Assembly: GCF_011009015.1 (NCBI RefSeq)
Contig: NZ_CP048878.1
Location: 4,432,354 to 4,496,353, forward strand
From: Spartinivicinus ruber
GTDB lineage: Bacteria; Pseudomonadota; Gammaproteobacteria; Pseudomonadales; Zooshikellaceae
Length of the DNA stretch: 64,000 bases
Reading direction: 5' to 3'
Positions 24,006 to 33,195 of this stretch are shown piece after piece. Both the position numbers and the translations under genes were made by a program. The notes under the pieces were generated by a model. The model was not told the DNA's origin. It was given only the letters and a program-made list of their open reading frames with translations, and searched no databases. The stretch's first letter is position 1; every line of letters begins with the position of its first letter.

Positions 24006-24335
24006 ATGTTGACTGTAACACGTCGTATAGGTGAATCCCTGAAGGTTGGGGATTACCGGCTGGTAATGCGAGCGAGAAGAGTGGGCGGAGTAACGCTCAC
24101 TACCTTGCATCGAGGTCATATAAGCATTAAAGACATTGAGTTTGGCCACCCCCTTAAGTTGAATCACGAGATAACAGTTTACCCCTACCCTAGCAATAGG
24201 GAGAGTTTATCTAAGTCAATGGGGCAGGCAAAGCTAAGTGTTAGTGCACCTAAACACATAAAAGTCGAGCGTGATGAAATTGAAACAGGCTTTAACAGGA
24301 GTAATAGTCAAACTTATTTTGGCGTAGTGACTTGA
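24006..24335 (+). CDS. CsrA-like protein with a long internal insertion
   Basis: 109 residues against about 61 for CsrA. Residues 1-16 (MLTVTRRIGESLKVGD) match the CsrA N-terminal strand. Residues 74-92 (QAKLSVSAPKHIKVERDEI) match its third to last strands, with R89 at the place of the RNA-binding R44. About 45 extra residues lie between. CsrA binds GGA motifs in mRNA leaders to control translation. RsmN/RsmF-type proteins show that insertions can keep RNA binding with a new fold topology. Here it may let the phage act on host or phage mRNAs. Confidence 0.75.
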   Translation: MLTVTRRIGESLKVGDYRLVMRARRVGGVTLTTLHRGHISIKDIEFGHPLKLNHEITVYPYPSNRESLSKSMGQAKLSVSAPKHIKVERDEIETGFNRSNSQTYFGVVT

Positions 24336-24374
24336 GGTTTTTACAACAACCAACAAATATAAAGGTAATTATTT

Positions 24375-24584
24375 ATGATAAAAAAACCCAATTTATTATC
24401 AATTAAAGATTGGATTGCAACCCGCTTTATTTCAGGTGCACCCTCTATTAGCACAGTAAACCGCTTATGTCGTGAAGGTAAACTACCCGCCACTAAAATA
24501 GGCAATACTTGGTACATTGAAGCAGATATTGAAAAGAGTATGACTGGTAATGAGCTGGTTGATAAAGTATTAAATGGTTTGTAA
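24375..24584 (+). CDS. Excisionase-like protein (Xis)
   Basis: 69 residues with a MerR-type winged helix: ISTVNRLCREGKLPATKIGN followed by TWYIEADIE. This is the pattern of phage excisionases, which bend attachment-site DNA and steer integrase toward excision. It ends two bases before the integrase start, the usual pairing. Confidence 0.82.
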   Translation: MIKKPNLLSIKDWIATRFISGAPSISTVNRLCREGKLPATKIGNTWYIEADIEKSMTGNELVDKVLNGL

Positions 24585-24586
24585 TT

Positions 24587-25702
24587 ATGCCACCACGCAA
24601 AAGAAGTAGGAAAAATCTAGGGCTAGAGCCTAACTTATATACCTATGGACCAAAAAACGACTACTTCCGGTACAAGCACCCCCTTACTGGAAAGTACCAC
24701 CCCATGGGTAAGAATCGAGCCAAAGCACAAGCGGCGGCTCGTCAGCTGAATATTAGGCTTGATGGCCAGTGTATGCTGGTCGCTCATGTGATGGACTCCG
24801 ATGCAGCTAATGTTGAGCTGCTAATTGATAGGTTTAAAAAAGAGTTTTTACCTACTCGCAACCTTAAGCCTCGCAGCTTATTGAATTCTGAGTATCGATT
24901 AAATCGCATTGCCAGGGATATTGGAAAGCTGCCATTAAAAGAACTTACAGTGCCAACTGTTGCTGACTATCTAGATAATAGTTTTTCAGGTGACTCTTAC
25001 TGCCAACATCGATCAATTTTAATTCAAGTTTGTCGCTTCGGTATCACTAAAGGATTACTAACTTTCAACCCCGCTGAAGTAACAATGAATAAAAAAGCTG
25101 AAAAAATACGGCAACGGATGACCATTGAGCAATACCACGCTATATACCAATTAGCAGACCCTTGGTTGAAAAATGCTATGGATATTGGGTTAATTACCCT
25201 TCAACGTGCAGGTGATGTTGTAAAAATGAAGTTTGAGGACATCAAAGACAACCGCCTCTTTGTTATACAACAGAAGACAGAAAAGCATGGTGAATCAGCC
25301 TACCTGGCCATCAACATTGGCGAAGAGCTAGGTGCAGTTATTAAACGAGCAAGCGAGAGTGGTATACGTAGCCCCTACATTGTTCACAGAAACCCTGACA
25401 GGCGCAGTAGCAGCCATCGGCGTAATGACCACTGGACAGCTATTAAGCGTGATTATCTCAGCCGAGCATTCTCTGAGGTGCGGGATAAAACTAACTTATT
25501 TAAGGAGTTAAAAGCCAGAGAGCGCCCCACCTTTCACGAAATACGATCCCTGGGTGGCTACCTCTATGAAAAAGCGGGATACGACAAGGACTTTATTAGA
25601 CGACTAATGGGTCATACTTCTGAAAAAATGACATCACATTACTTAGATGGTCATGCTAATCGATGGACAGAATGTTCAGCTGAACTAGTCATACCAGATT
25701 AG
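24587..25702 (+). CDS. int: Tyrosine integrase
   Basis: 371 residues. Residues 1-65 are an arm-type DNA-binding domain as in lambda integrase; 75-165 are the core-binding domain. Catalytic residues are R207 (TLQRAGD), K230, H317 and R320 (FHEIRS), H343 (MGHTS) and nucleophile Y352 (SHYLDG). It catalyses integration and excision at the tRNA-Pro site whose 3' part lies at 26862-26906. Only one gene lies between it and that site. Confidence 0.95.
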   Translation: MPPRKRSRKNLGLEPNLYTYGPKNDYFRYKHPLTGKYHPMGKNRAKAQAAARQLNIRLDGQCMLVAHVMDSDAANVELLIDRFKKEFLPTRNLKPRSLLNSEYRLNRIARDIGKLPLKELTVPTVADYLDNSFSGDSYCQHRSILIQVCRFGITKGLLTFNPAEVTMNKKAEKIRQRMTIEQYHAIYQLADPWLKNAMDIGLITLQRAGDVVKMKFEDIKDNRLFVIQQKTEKHGESAYLAINIGEELGAVIKRASESGIRSPYIVHRNPDRRSSSHRRNDHWTAIKRDYLSRAFSEVRDKTNLFKELKARERPTFHEIRSLGGYLYEKAGYDKDFIRRLMGHTSEKMTSHYLDGHANRWTECSAELVIPD

Positions 25703-25785
25703 TGGTACTATCATAAATTACATTCCCCTTGGCAACCATGTGTATATAAAAATTCGCTTCACGATTGCCAAGGCAATACATTTAT

Positions 25786-26568
25786 TTAAAGCCCATCGCT
25801 TTTCTTACTTATAACAATTACTCCAACAAGCTGATAATCCTCATTTCCATCTAGTTCATATTCCTGTACATATGGATCATCAGGTCTAGGAAAATATCCC
25901 TCTTCAACTGTAAAAACATTTATATCTTGTGATACTTTATTTAGAATTGGCTCATGCCTTATATATTTTTTATAACGTTTTTTTATTTTTTCTTTGTTCT
26001 TATTTTTGTCTGAGTCGTTTATAGCTTTTCTAAAACTGTGAAAAGCCATAAATGCCGTAAAAGAAAGTTTTGAGACACCTGTAGTAAATTTTAAATTAAG
26101 GAGTTCACTATTTCTTTTCAAGTCTCGAAGAATATATTTTTTTACTGGATTAAACCCCTTACATTCTATCACGCAAAGCGGATCGTGAATTATAGGATTC
26201 CTACTTTTTTTGTATACAGCAATATCAACTCTTCCTCTTCTACTTACCCTTTTTCCGGGACCATAAACTTCCCTCGGATATAGCCAACTTTTTTTTGACA
26301 TAAGAGGCCTTCTTGAAGGACGTGGTTTACACCTAGATTCTAGCTTAGCTGTCTTATGTTCTAAGAAAATTTGGTATACCCCGCTTGTGAATGGCGTGCC
26401 TGGATCCTTGTTCAACTCATCAATTGCTTTAGCAGCATTTACTGTTAACAGGTACTCTGCTCCTATTGGCATGCTCTCATCTTGCAAGAAACGAAATGAA
26501 TCCATGTGCGAAGTAAACATGGACTCTTTTAACTTTTTGATAATTTCATCTTCCATGACTAAATCCAT
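25786..26568 (-). CDS. PD-(D/E)XK nuclease-like cargo protein between integrase and att
   Basis: 260 residues, AT-rich, opposite to the integrase. A nuclease core is visible: GRVDIAVYKK (D115), then DPLCVIECKGFNP (E135, K137), a D-x19-ECK arrangement. A basic middle part (KPRPSRRPLMSKKSW) and a lysine-rich helix (KNKNKEKIKKRYKKYIR) follow. The place between integrase and attachment site is a known hot spot for phage-defence and lysogenic-conversion genes. It may therefore be a single-gene defence nuclease. An internal ATG at 26556 is an alternative start. Confidence 0.65.
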   Translation of the reverse strand: MDLVMEDEIIKKLKESMFTSHMDSFRFLQDESMPIGAEYLLTVNAAKAIDELNKDPGTPFTSGVYQIFLEHKTAKLESRCKPRPSRRPLMSKKSWLYPREVYGPGKRVSRRGRVDIAVYKKSRNPIIHDPLCVIECKGFNPVKKYILRDLKRNSELLNLKFTTGVSKLSFTAFMAFHSFRKAINDSDKNKNKEKIKKRYKKYIRHEPILNKVSQDINVFTVEEGYFPRPDDPYVQEYELDGNEDYQLVGVIVISKKSDGL

Positions 26569-26861
26569 ACAATACAGAAGGCTTTCAAACCGTCGATATC
26601 AGGGATCAAACTTCATTTACAAGTCATACCACGCTAATAGTAACGTCACAAACTGTTGTTTTTAGATCATATAAGAATATAGCATGAAGTAGGGCTCAAC
26701 TAAAAAAATAGACTTAGCGAACTAGATTACACGTCAACTGACTTCTAAAAACAGGGGTAGAATCTGGTGTTATTTACTTAAAATATACTTAATTTATACT
26801 TAAAGAAGAATGATTCTTAATTGCAGAAAGGATGTAAGTAATTGAATCTAAAGAGAAAAAA
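26569..26861. other. Intergenic region before att, nothing recognised
   Basis: Holds the probable promoter of the minus-strand nuclease gene. No coding frame or RNA gene seen. Confidence 0.5.
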
Positions 26862-26906
26862 TGGTCGGAGTGAGAGGATTCGAACCTCCGACCCCCACAA
26901 CCCCAT
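26862..26906 (-). tRNA. 3' part of tRNA-Pro: prophage attachment core
   Basis: On the minus strand it reads from a tRNA-Pro(GGG)-like anticodon loop (ATGGGGT) through GGGTCGGAGG, TTCGAATCC and CTCACTCCGACCA. This is the T arm, acceptor strand and encoded CCA end. The matching 5' half (D arm and first acceptor strand) is absent on its right. It is therefore an att core, not a working tRNA. The 3' end faces the prophage A integrase. Missing 5' half on the other side means that side is also mobile DNA. Confidence 0.85.
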
Positions 26907-27430
26907 ATATATCCTATGATCTAGTATAACCTATTGATTTTATTGAAAAAAGCACCCTCTTGTCCTACACCCATTATAGCCATTATACCCCCTTATGAAT
27001 CCTGGGCTACAAGGTGCATATTGCAGACATTCTGGGCCTTTGGGATAGGTAACACCTGTCGTGGTTAAAATTTAGGCTTCTTGTCTTTTGATCTATCGTC
27101 TAACAATCGATCCCCTACCCCACTCAGCTGGCCTCTACTTTTCATTCTGAAGACGCTCCACTTTCTATAAATTCAGGCCATTACCAGAACCAATATTTAG
27201 ATTAATTATTTATATTTATAGATGTTTTTATAACCTTAATATATCGCTTTTACGTCAATAAGGTCCTTTTGCATCAGTTAGTGAACTAAATACACAACAG
27301 ATCAATTTATCGTTTGGTTCTAAAAATATTTCCTGGAAGAATTTCCCCTAATTTTTCAGTATCATAGCTTTTTAAATAGCACCAGGTGTGAATACACCCT
27401 TTTTCAATCATTGATTAACAAGGGCTAAGA
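26907..27430. other. Noncoding stretch after att
   Basis: About 520 AT-rich bases with no convincing frame, tRNA or repeat. It separates prophage A from the accessory region of B. Confidence 0.5.
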
Positions 27431-27652
27431 ATGTCTGAAAATAAACCCTGGAATAATAACCAAATACAAAAGTTAATAGCTGAGTTAAACCAATCGTCGT
27501 TGACGACAGATGAGATTGGTCATGTGAGCATAGAAGAGTATAAGGAGTTAAAAAATAAATATTTAAAAGTGACTATGAAAGCTATAGAAATGGAGCAAGC
27601 TTTACGCACAATTAATAGAGCATCAAATATTGCTCTTTTGGATGAGTGTTAA
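27431..27652 (+). CDS. Small hypothetical protein
   Basis: 73 residues, hydrophilic and probably helical (SIEEYKELKNKYLKVTMKAI). AAGGGCT lies before the ATG. No homology or neighbour suggests a role. It could be a degraded gene or a small regulator. Confidence 0.45.
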   Translation: MSENKPWNNNQIQKLIAELNQSSLTTDEIGHVSIEEYKELKNKYLKVTMKAIEMEQALRTINRASNIALLDEC

Positions 27653-28006
27653 TATCGAAGAATAAGTTATCTGGTTAGCTATGGTGTTGAAGTACATAGC
27701 AAGCCGAAAAATAAGCTGTAAGTAACCGTGTTTAGTCTTGCTTCCAGCCACATCATATAGCAGGCCCAATATTGGGTTAGCTTTCCTTTCTTGTTCCTTT
27801 TTCATGTTCTTTGTCAAGCTTGATTGGGTGGTATTTTCTACGTAGTTACCGAGCCATAATCACTCACACTTATGATTAATTACTTTCCCTATAACTGAAA
27901 TTAATAAACGTGAATTAAATTTGATCTTTGCTTGTGTGTGAGTAAAAATTGCGCATTTTCATGTTTGCAAAACATAGTTTTGATCGTTTCAGAAGTGGAT
28001 GTGTGA

Positions 28007-29551
28007 ATGAGCATTAATGTAAAGTTGTCTTTCTTGTTGGGGGCTGGGTTAGCCTCAGTTCTTTGTTGTAGCACTCAGGCTGAAGTTAGATGGTATGCTC
28101 CTTACACTTCACATGATCCATGGAAAACAGACAGTATATCAGGTGTCTATGTAGCCACTCCCTATGAGTCTTGCATAGAGCAGATGAATTCGTATCAGCG
28201 TTCTGCAGATGCTTTTAGGAAAGATGGCCGAGGATATAGTTTTTTAGCTGTTGAAAATACTTATTGGGCAGGGAAGGTAAATCCTAATTTTAAAAAGTGC
28301 TCTTATTTATTTACTTATCCAAATGGCTATAGCTATCAATGGCACCTGAATGCAGGTCTTCAAGGAAAAGGGTGTGAGTCTCCTTTAGTCTTTGACGAGA
28401 AAGTCAGTGGTTGTATTAACAAAAATGCACAGCCTCAAAGCTGCGAGACGTTAAAAGGAAACCCTGTCAATATTGCTACAGGCAATAAAATTCAGTGGTT
28501 TACTGACTTAAGCTTGTCCAACTTATCTATTAAGCGCCTTTATCTTCAAGCAGGTAAAACGGGTAGTTGGCGTTTTAGCTTTAGTCGTAAGTTAAGTGTT
28601 TATCTCAGTGCCGATAACCTCATTGCCCACATCACTCGTGACAACGGCCAGGAAGTAGTTATGTACCAAGAAGATGGTGTTTGGCAGGATGATGATGCTA
28701 ACGGTTATCAAGTTAAGGCATTGGAAAATGGTCAATACCAGCTAGTAACAGCTGCTAACTTAACCGAGACCTATGATAATCAAGGCCGCTTAATTAAAGT
28801 TGAGTCTCCCTCACAGCAGGCAATAGAATTGGCTTATGAGGATAAAAAGTTAGTTATTAGTCAAGGCAATTCATCGATTAACTATCACCTCAACGATAAT
28901 CAGCAAATTACCCGTATTGAAAGCGGTAGTTTAGTGCGTAATTATCAATATGATGAGCAAGGTCAATTAACGAGTGCTGATTTTAATGGTAACTATAAGG
29001 AAACCTACCATTATGAGAATGATCAGTATCCTACCTTATTAACGGGTATTACCAACGCGAACAATCAACGTTATGCTACTTGGCAGTATGATGAAAAGGG
29101 CCGTGCCACAGTTAGTAAACACGCAGGGGATGTAGATAATGTTACGTTTAGCTATCCTGATGAAAACTCAACGACTGTTACTAATCCTCTCGGTAAGAAA
29201 ACCACGTATCGTTTTGAGGAAATAAATGGTTTTCGTAAAGTAAAATCAGTGGAAGGTCATGCCTCTGCTAATTGCTTAGCCGCTAATAAAGACTACGAAT
29301 ATTTCGATAATGGGTTATTAAAATCCAAAACCGATTGGCAAGGTGTTAAAACTACTTATCAATATAATGATCGTGGTTTAGCAACTGAAAAAACAGAAGC
29401 GGCAGGTACACCACAAGCTCGAACAGTATCCACGGAATGGCACGAAACCTTTAGTTTACCAGTAAAGGTGACAGAACCAGGTAAAACCACCATTTACGAA
29501 TATAGCGATAAAGGCCAGCTAACAAGTCAACGGCAGGAAAGCGCTAAATAA
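28007..29551 (+). CDS. Secreted Rhs-type protein, N-terminal module
   Basis: 514 residues. A signal peptide (1-25, cleavage after STQA) is followed by a cysteine-bearing region, then GNPVNIATGNK (about 152), the DUF6531-type start of an Rhs cage. YD repeats follow to the end (YDEQGQLTSADFNGNY, YQYNDRGLATEKTEAAG). A full Rhs would continue into the repeats encoded by the next gene. Here it stops 77 bases before that gene's ATG. The two products may form one cage at the cell surface. Confidence 0.82.
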   Translation: MSINVKLSFLLGAGLASVLCCSTQAEVRWYAPYTSHDPWKTDSISGVYVATPYESCIEQMNSYQRSADAFRKDGRGYSFLAVENTYWAGKVNPNFKKCSYLFTYPNGYSYQWHLNAGLQGKGCESPLVFDEKVSGCINKNAQPQSCETLKGNPVNIATGNKIQWFTDLSLSNLSIKRLYLQAGKTGSWRFSFSRKLSVYLSADNLIAHITRDNGQEVVMYQEDGVWQDDDANGYQVKALENGQYQLVTAANLTETYDNQGRLIKVESPSQQAIELAYEDKKLVISQGNSSINYHLNDNQQITRIESGSLVRNYQYDEQGQLTSADFNGNYKETYHYENDQYPTLLTGITNANNQRYATWQYDEKGRATVSKHAGDVDNVTFSYPDENSTTVTNPLGKKTTYRFEEINGFRKVKSVEGHASANCLAANKDYEYFDNGLLKSKTDWQGVKTTYQYNDRGLATEKTEAAGTPQARTVSTEWHETFSLPVKVTEPGKTTIYEYSDKGQLTSQRQESAK

Positions 29552-29627
29552 AATCAATTAATTTAAATTGCTAGGCGGCACTAGACCGCCTTGGCCAGGT
29601 TTTAAATTTATTTTGAGTAGTCATATT

Positions 29628-32258
29628 ATGCAGTTTAAACAGACTTTATTAGCCGGGGCTTTATCGTTAGTTATTTCCCCGTTAGCGCTTTCAGCGATCA
29701 CTACTAATACCAGCTATCAATATAATGACCAGAACAAGGTTAGCCAAATTGATGGTCCACGCACTGATGTGCAAGATATCACTCAATTTCGTTACAACAA
29801 TGAAGGGCAATTAACCGAAGTTGTTAATGCACTGGGACATTCGACACAATTATCTGACCATAATGCCTTTGGAAATCCCCAGAAAATTACTGATGCTAAT
29901 GGCACGGTAACTAATCTGTCCTATGATGAGATGGGGCAATTAACCCAATCCACTATTAAAAGTACAGCGGGTGATATCACCACTCGCTTTGAATACGATG
30001 CCATTGGCCAAGTGACAGCGATCTATTTACCCAATAGCAGTGAATTGCATTATGAATATGATGGAGCGAAACGTTTAACGGCTATTCAAAATGGTTTAGG
30101 CGAGCGTGTCGAATATCAACACGATAATGCTGGGAATATTACTAAGCAGGTCGTTAAATCTTCTACTGGCGCAGTAGTCAGCCAATTTAGCCAGGCTTAT
30201 GATGAAATGAGTAGACTGTTAAAGTCTGTTGGCGCTAATGGTCAAACCAGCCGGTTTGAATACGATAAAAACAGTAATACAACAGGTGCAACTAATCCTC
30301 GTAATTATAAAAGTGGTAATGCGTATGATGCGTTAAATCGGTTAGTCACTAGCACTGATGCATTAAACCAAAACACCCAATTTAAATACGATTCGCAAGA
30401 TAATTTAACCCAAGTCACTGACCCGCGCGGCGTTACCACCACTTATCAATATGATGGTTTAGGGCGTTTGGTAAAAGAAGTCAGCCCTAGCAGTGGTGAA
30501 ACGGTTTATAGCCATGATGCCGCCGGTAATGTGACTCAAAAGGTAGATGGCCGTGGTGTTGTTACCAAATACAGCTATGACGCTTTAAACCGTCAAACCA
30601 GCCGGTCTTATCCTGCTAGTCCAGAGCTGAATGTTACTTACCTTTATGATGGCACCAATGATGGTAACAAAGGCATTGGCCGCTTAACGGGCATTCAGGA
30701 TCAATCAGGCTTAATTGCTTACCAATATGATGACCGGGGTAATGTTACCAAAACCATGCGCTCGGTTAGCTTCAATGGTAAGGATCAATTCTTTGGTGTG
30801 GCCTATGGCTACAACCTAGCTAACCAACTGACTCGTATCCAATACCCCTCTGGTTTAACTATCAGCTACCAACGCAATAGCAATGGGCAAGTTAACCAGG
30901 TTACCGGTCAATTTAAGGGCAGCGATCAGGTCATTAATTTAGCCAACAATATTGGCTATGTACCGTTTGGCCCTGTACAACAACTGACGTGGGGTAATGG
31001 GAAAACCTTAAACCGCCAATATGATCAGGACTTACAGTTAATTCAGCAAACGGTACAAGGCATCCAAGAGCTGAATTACCAGTACGATCCAAACGGAAAC
31101 ATTACCGGCATTGATAACTTATTAGCTCAGCAAAACAACAGCTCATATGGTTATGATGCGTTAGACCGCTTAATCGAAGAGCAAGCTAACTATGGCCGTA
31201 AAACCTATGAATATGATCCGGTCGGTAACCGTACTAAGCGTACAACCGAAAAAGCCGGTAAAACTGAAACCCAAAAACTAACTTATGCCGAAAACAGCAA
31301 CCGCTTAATCAAGCATGAAGAAAGCAATGTCAGTTATGACGGCATGGGCAATACCCAAAATAATGGTAATGGTTTACAGCTCCAATATGATGGTCAAGGG
31401 CGATTAAAAGCTGTTGTTAAAGGTGGAACTACCCAAGCTGAATACCGTTATAACGCGATTGGCGAACGATTAGTAAAAGTCTTAAATAACCAAACCGTTA
31501 TTTACAACTATGACCAAAACGGGCAACTGTTAGCAGAAGCTTATTACAACGCTAACAACCAGCTGTTCTACACCCGCAACTATGCATGGTTAGGTACTCA
31601 ACCAATTGCCATGTTAGAGCAATGGCTAAACGACAAAGGCCAAAGCACTAAACAGCAAGTGGCGTATATTCACAGTGATCACCTTAACACCCCGCGAGTT
31701 GCCTCCAATACAGCAGGCCAGGCTGTTTGGCAGTGGCAATCAGATGCCTTTGGGGTTGGCCGGGCCAATGAAGATGTTGATGGCAATGGCCAGAAAACAG
31801 TGGTTGCACTGCGTTTTCCTGGGCAGGTTTTTGACCCAGAGTCAGGACTACACTACAACTACTTTAGGGATTATGACCCTAACCTTGGACGCTATGTTCA
31901 GAGTGATCCGATTGGACTTGAAGGTGGACTGAATACTTATGCTTATGTATTGGGTAACCCTCTAAAATACTCAGACTCTACTGGAGAGGCAGCAAATCCA
32001 GTATCAACTGCTGGAGGAGCAGTCCTTGGCTTCGGTTGGGGAGTAGTAAGTGAAGTTACTTCTCAAATTCAAAATGGATTTGATCCAGTAAAAATCATAT
32101 TATACCCGATTGCTGATGGAGTAACAGGAGCAATGGCTTGTAGTATGAATCCATATTTAATGGGAGGAGCATATCCTGCAAATACTACTATGAAGCGTGC
32201 TGCTGATGCATTATCTAATGGCTTAAAAGAAGCAATGTCAGGTATGGCAGGCAATTAA
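29628..32258 (+). CDS. Secreted Rhs-type protein, C-terminal module with short tip
   Basis: 876 residues from the ATG at 29628, chosen because it begins a signal peptide (MQFKQTLLAGALSLVISPLA). Many YD repeats follow (FEYDAIGQVT, YQYDGLGRLV and others). The core ends with DPIGLEGGLNTYAYVLGNPL, the hyperconserved Rhs end after which the variable tip starts. The tip is about 105 residues, hydrophobic and glycine-rich (GGAVLGFGWGVVSEV). No known toxin motif is seen in it. Possibly a pore-forming or binding tip. Confidence 0.85.
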   Translation: MQFKQTLLAGALSLVISPLALSAITTNTSYQYNDQNKVSQIDGPRTDVQDITQFRYNNEGQLTEVVNALGHSTQLSDHNAFGNPQKITDANGTVTNLSYDEMGQLTQSTIKSTAGDITTRFEYDAIGQVTAIYLPNSSELHYEYDGAKRLTAIQNGLGERVEYQHDNAGNITKQVVKSSTGAVVSQFSQAYDEMSRLLKSVGANGQTSRFEYDKNSNTTGATNPRNYKSGNAYDALNRLVTSTDALNQNTQFKYDSQDNLTQVTDPRGVTTTYQYDGLGRLVKEVSPSSGETVYSHDAAGNVTQKVDGRGVVTKYSYDALNRQTSRSYPASPELNVTYLYDGTNDGNKGIGRLTGIQDQSGLIAYQYDDRGNVTKTMRSVSFNGKDQFFGVAYGYNLANQLTRIQYPSGLTISYQRNSNGQVNQVTGQFKGSDQVINLANNIGYVPFGPVQQLTWGNGKTLNRQYDQDLQLIQQTVQGIQELNYQYDPNGNITGIDNLLAQQNNSSYGYDALDRLIEEQANYGRKTYEYDPVGNRTKRTTEKAGKTETQKLTYAENSNRLIKHEESNVSYDGMGNTQNNGNGLQLQYDGQGRLKAVVKGGTTQAEYRYNAIGERLVKVLNNQTVIYNYDQNGQLLAEAYYNANNQLFYTRNYAWLGTQPIAMLEQWLNDKGQSTKQQVAYIHSDHLNTPRVASNTAGQAVWQWQSDAFGVGRANEDVDGNGQKTVVALRFPGQVFDPESGLHYNYFRDYDPNLGRYVQSDPIGLEGGLNTYAYVLGNPLKYSDSTGEAANPVSTAGGAVLGFGWGVVSEVTSQIQNGFDPVKIILYPIADGVTGAMACSMNPYLMGGAYPANTTMKRAADALSNGLKEAMSGMAGN

Positions 32259-32364
32259 TACTACTATAATACTAGAGCCAAGCATTGCTTGGCATCTGAA
32301 AAAAGTTTAGTTTTTAAAATTTTAAGCCATAGCAAAATATAAATTTTGGTATTCAGGATTAAAA

Positions 32365-32598
32365 GTGAAATATTTAATAAATAATATTATTACCTCAAAT
32401 AATGCAAAGTACTTTGTGAAAAATAGACTAACATTGTGCTGTTGTTTGTTTGCACACTTTCTAGCTTTAGTTGGCACATTACATGGAGAAGTTACTAGTG
32501 CTATACCTTTATTTTTTATGTTTGTTTTACCTACTATTTATCTTCTAATAATGAAGGGTATGTTCGATAAGCAAAAAATTAGTACTAACTCAGAATAA
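32365..32598 (+). CDS. Small two-TM protein after Rhs (possible immunity protein)
   Basis: 77 residues from a GTG behind AGGA. Two hydrophobic segments (about 23-41 and 45-66) and a short polar tail. It follows the Rhs gene by about 105 bases on the same strand, where immunity genes usually lie. A membrane immunity protein would fit a membrane-acting tip. No homology recognised, so this is inference from place. Confidence 0.5.
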   Translation: MKYLINNIITSNNAKYFVKNRLTLCCCLFAHFLALVGTLHGEVTSAIPLFFMFVLPTIYLLIMKGMFDKQKISTNSE

Positions 32599-33195
32599 TT
32601 AAGTTTCTACAAAAAACCCCACTTTGAATTATGTTTTAAAATCAAGCTTTCCAATAAAGCTTTAGCGATTTTAATCTCTTCCTCATCAAACTGATTGAGA
32701 GAGCCTCAAACTGGTGTTTCAGCTCTATCTCTAGGCTCTCCGTTTGAAGATTGATTCAAGGTGGAGCACACTAAACTACTAGTATACACTTTGATGGTAA
32801 TCAAAGTAGATAAGCCCCTGCTAATCAGCGGGCTTACCTGCTCTCCCCTCCTATCGTTTATCACCTTGTTCATCTACTTCGTATACGCTTGCCACCCATC
32901 CAGGCAAAGATAGGCTTAGACATGGAGTCTCCTTCTACAAGGTGTAGCGAACCAAATTACCGTCATACTTTTTACCAAATTATTGGTCGTACAGTTTGGT
33001 GGTTATTTAGGGAAGGTGCGATGAAGGTTAATAAGGCTAGGGGTAATTGGCGCTTCATTCTACTGGCTGTTTTGTGTTGTCGCTTAAGTAGAATAGTAGA
33101 TATTTTGAAGAAAATAAATTTTCTGGTGTTTTTTAATGGTTAGATTAATATCTTCTTGATCTCAATAGAGGATAGTTGCAATAAGCTCAACTGTA
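32599..33195. other. Intergenic region with inverted repeat and decayed coding remnant
   Basis: An imperfect inverted repeat spans 32686-32756: TCAAACTGATTGAGAGAGCC on the left pairs with AGGCTCTCCGTTTGA on the right. On the minus strand a frame ending near 32608 reads FDEEEIKIAKALLESLILKH, like the C-terminal helix of an HTH protein. It has a stop just upstream, so it looks like a relic. A weak plus-strand frame at 32889-33143 is not believed. Confidence 0.4.

Noticed and set aside
26862-26960. Complete tRNA-Pro gene
   Set aside because: The D arm and 5' acceptor strand are missing; only the part from anticodon loop to CCA is present.
27623-27817. 64-codon minus-strand frame after the small gene at 27431
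   Set aside because: Overlaps the end of the better-supported plus-strand gene and has no recognisable feature.
29568-29627. Upstream start for the second Rhs gene
   Set aside because: The TTG at 29568 would place 20 residues in front of a clear signal peptide; the ATG at 29628 fits export.
32889-33143. 84-codon plus-strand frame between Rhs and the NTPase gene
   Set aside because: TTG start, no ribosome site at that start, no domain or composition typical of a gene; internal ATG at about 33021 gives only a short peptide.
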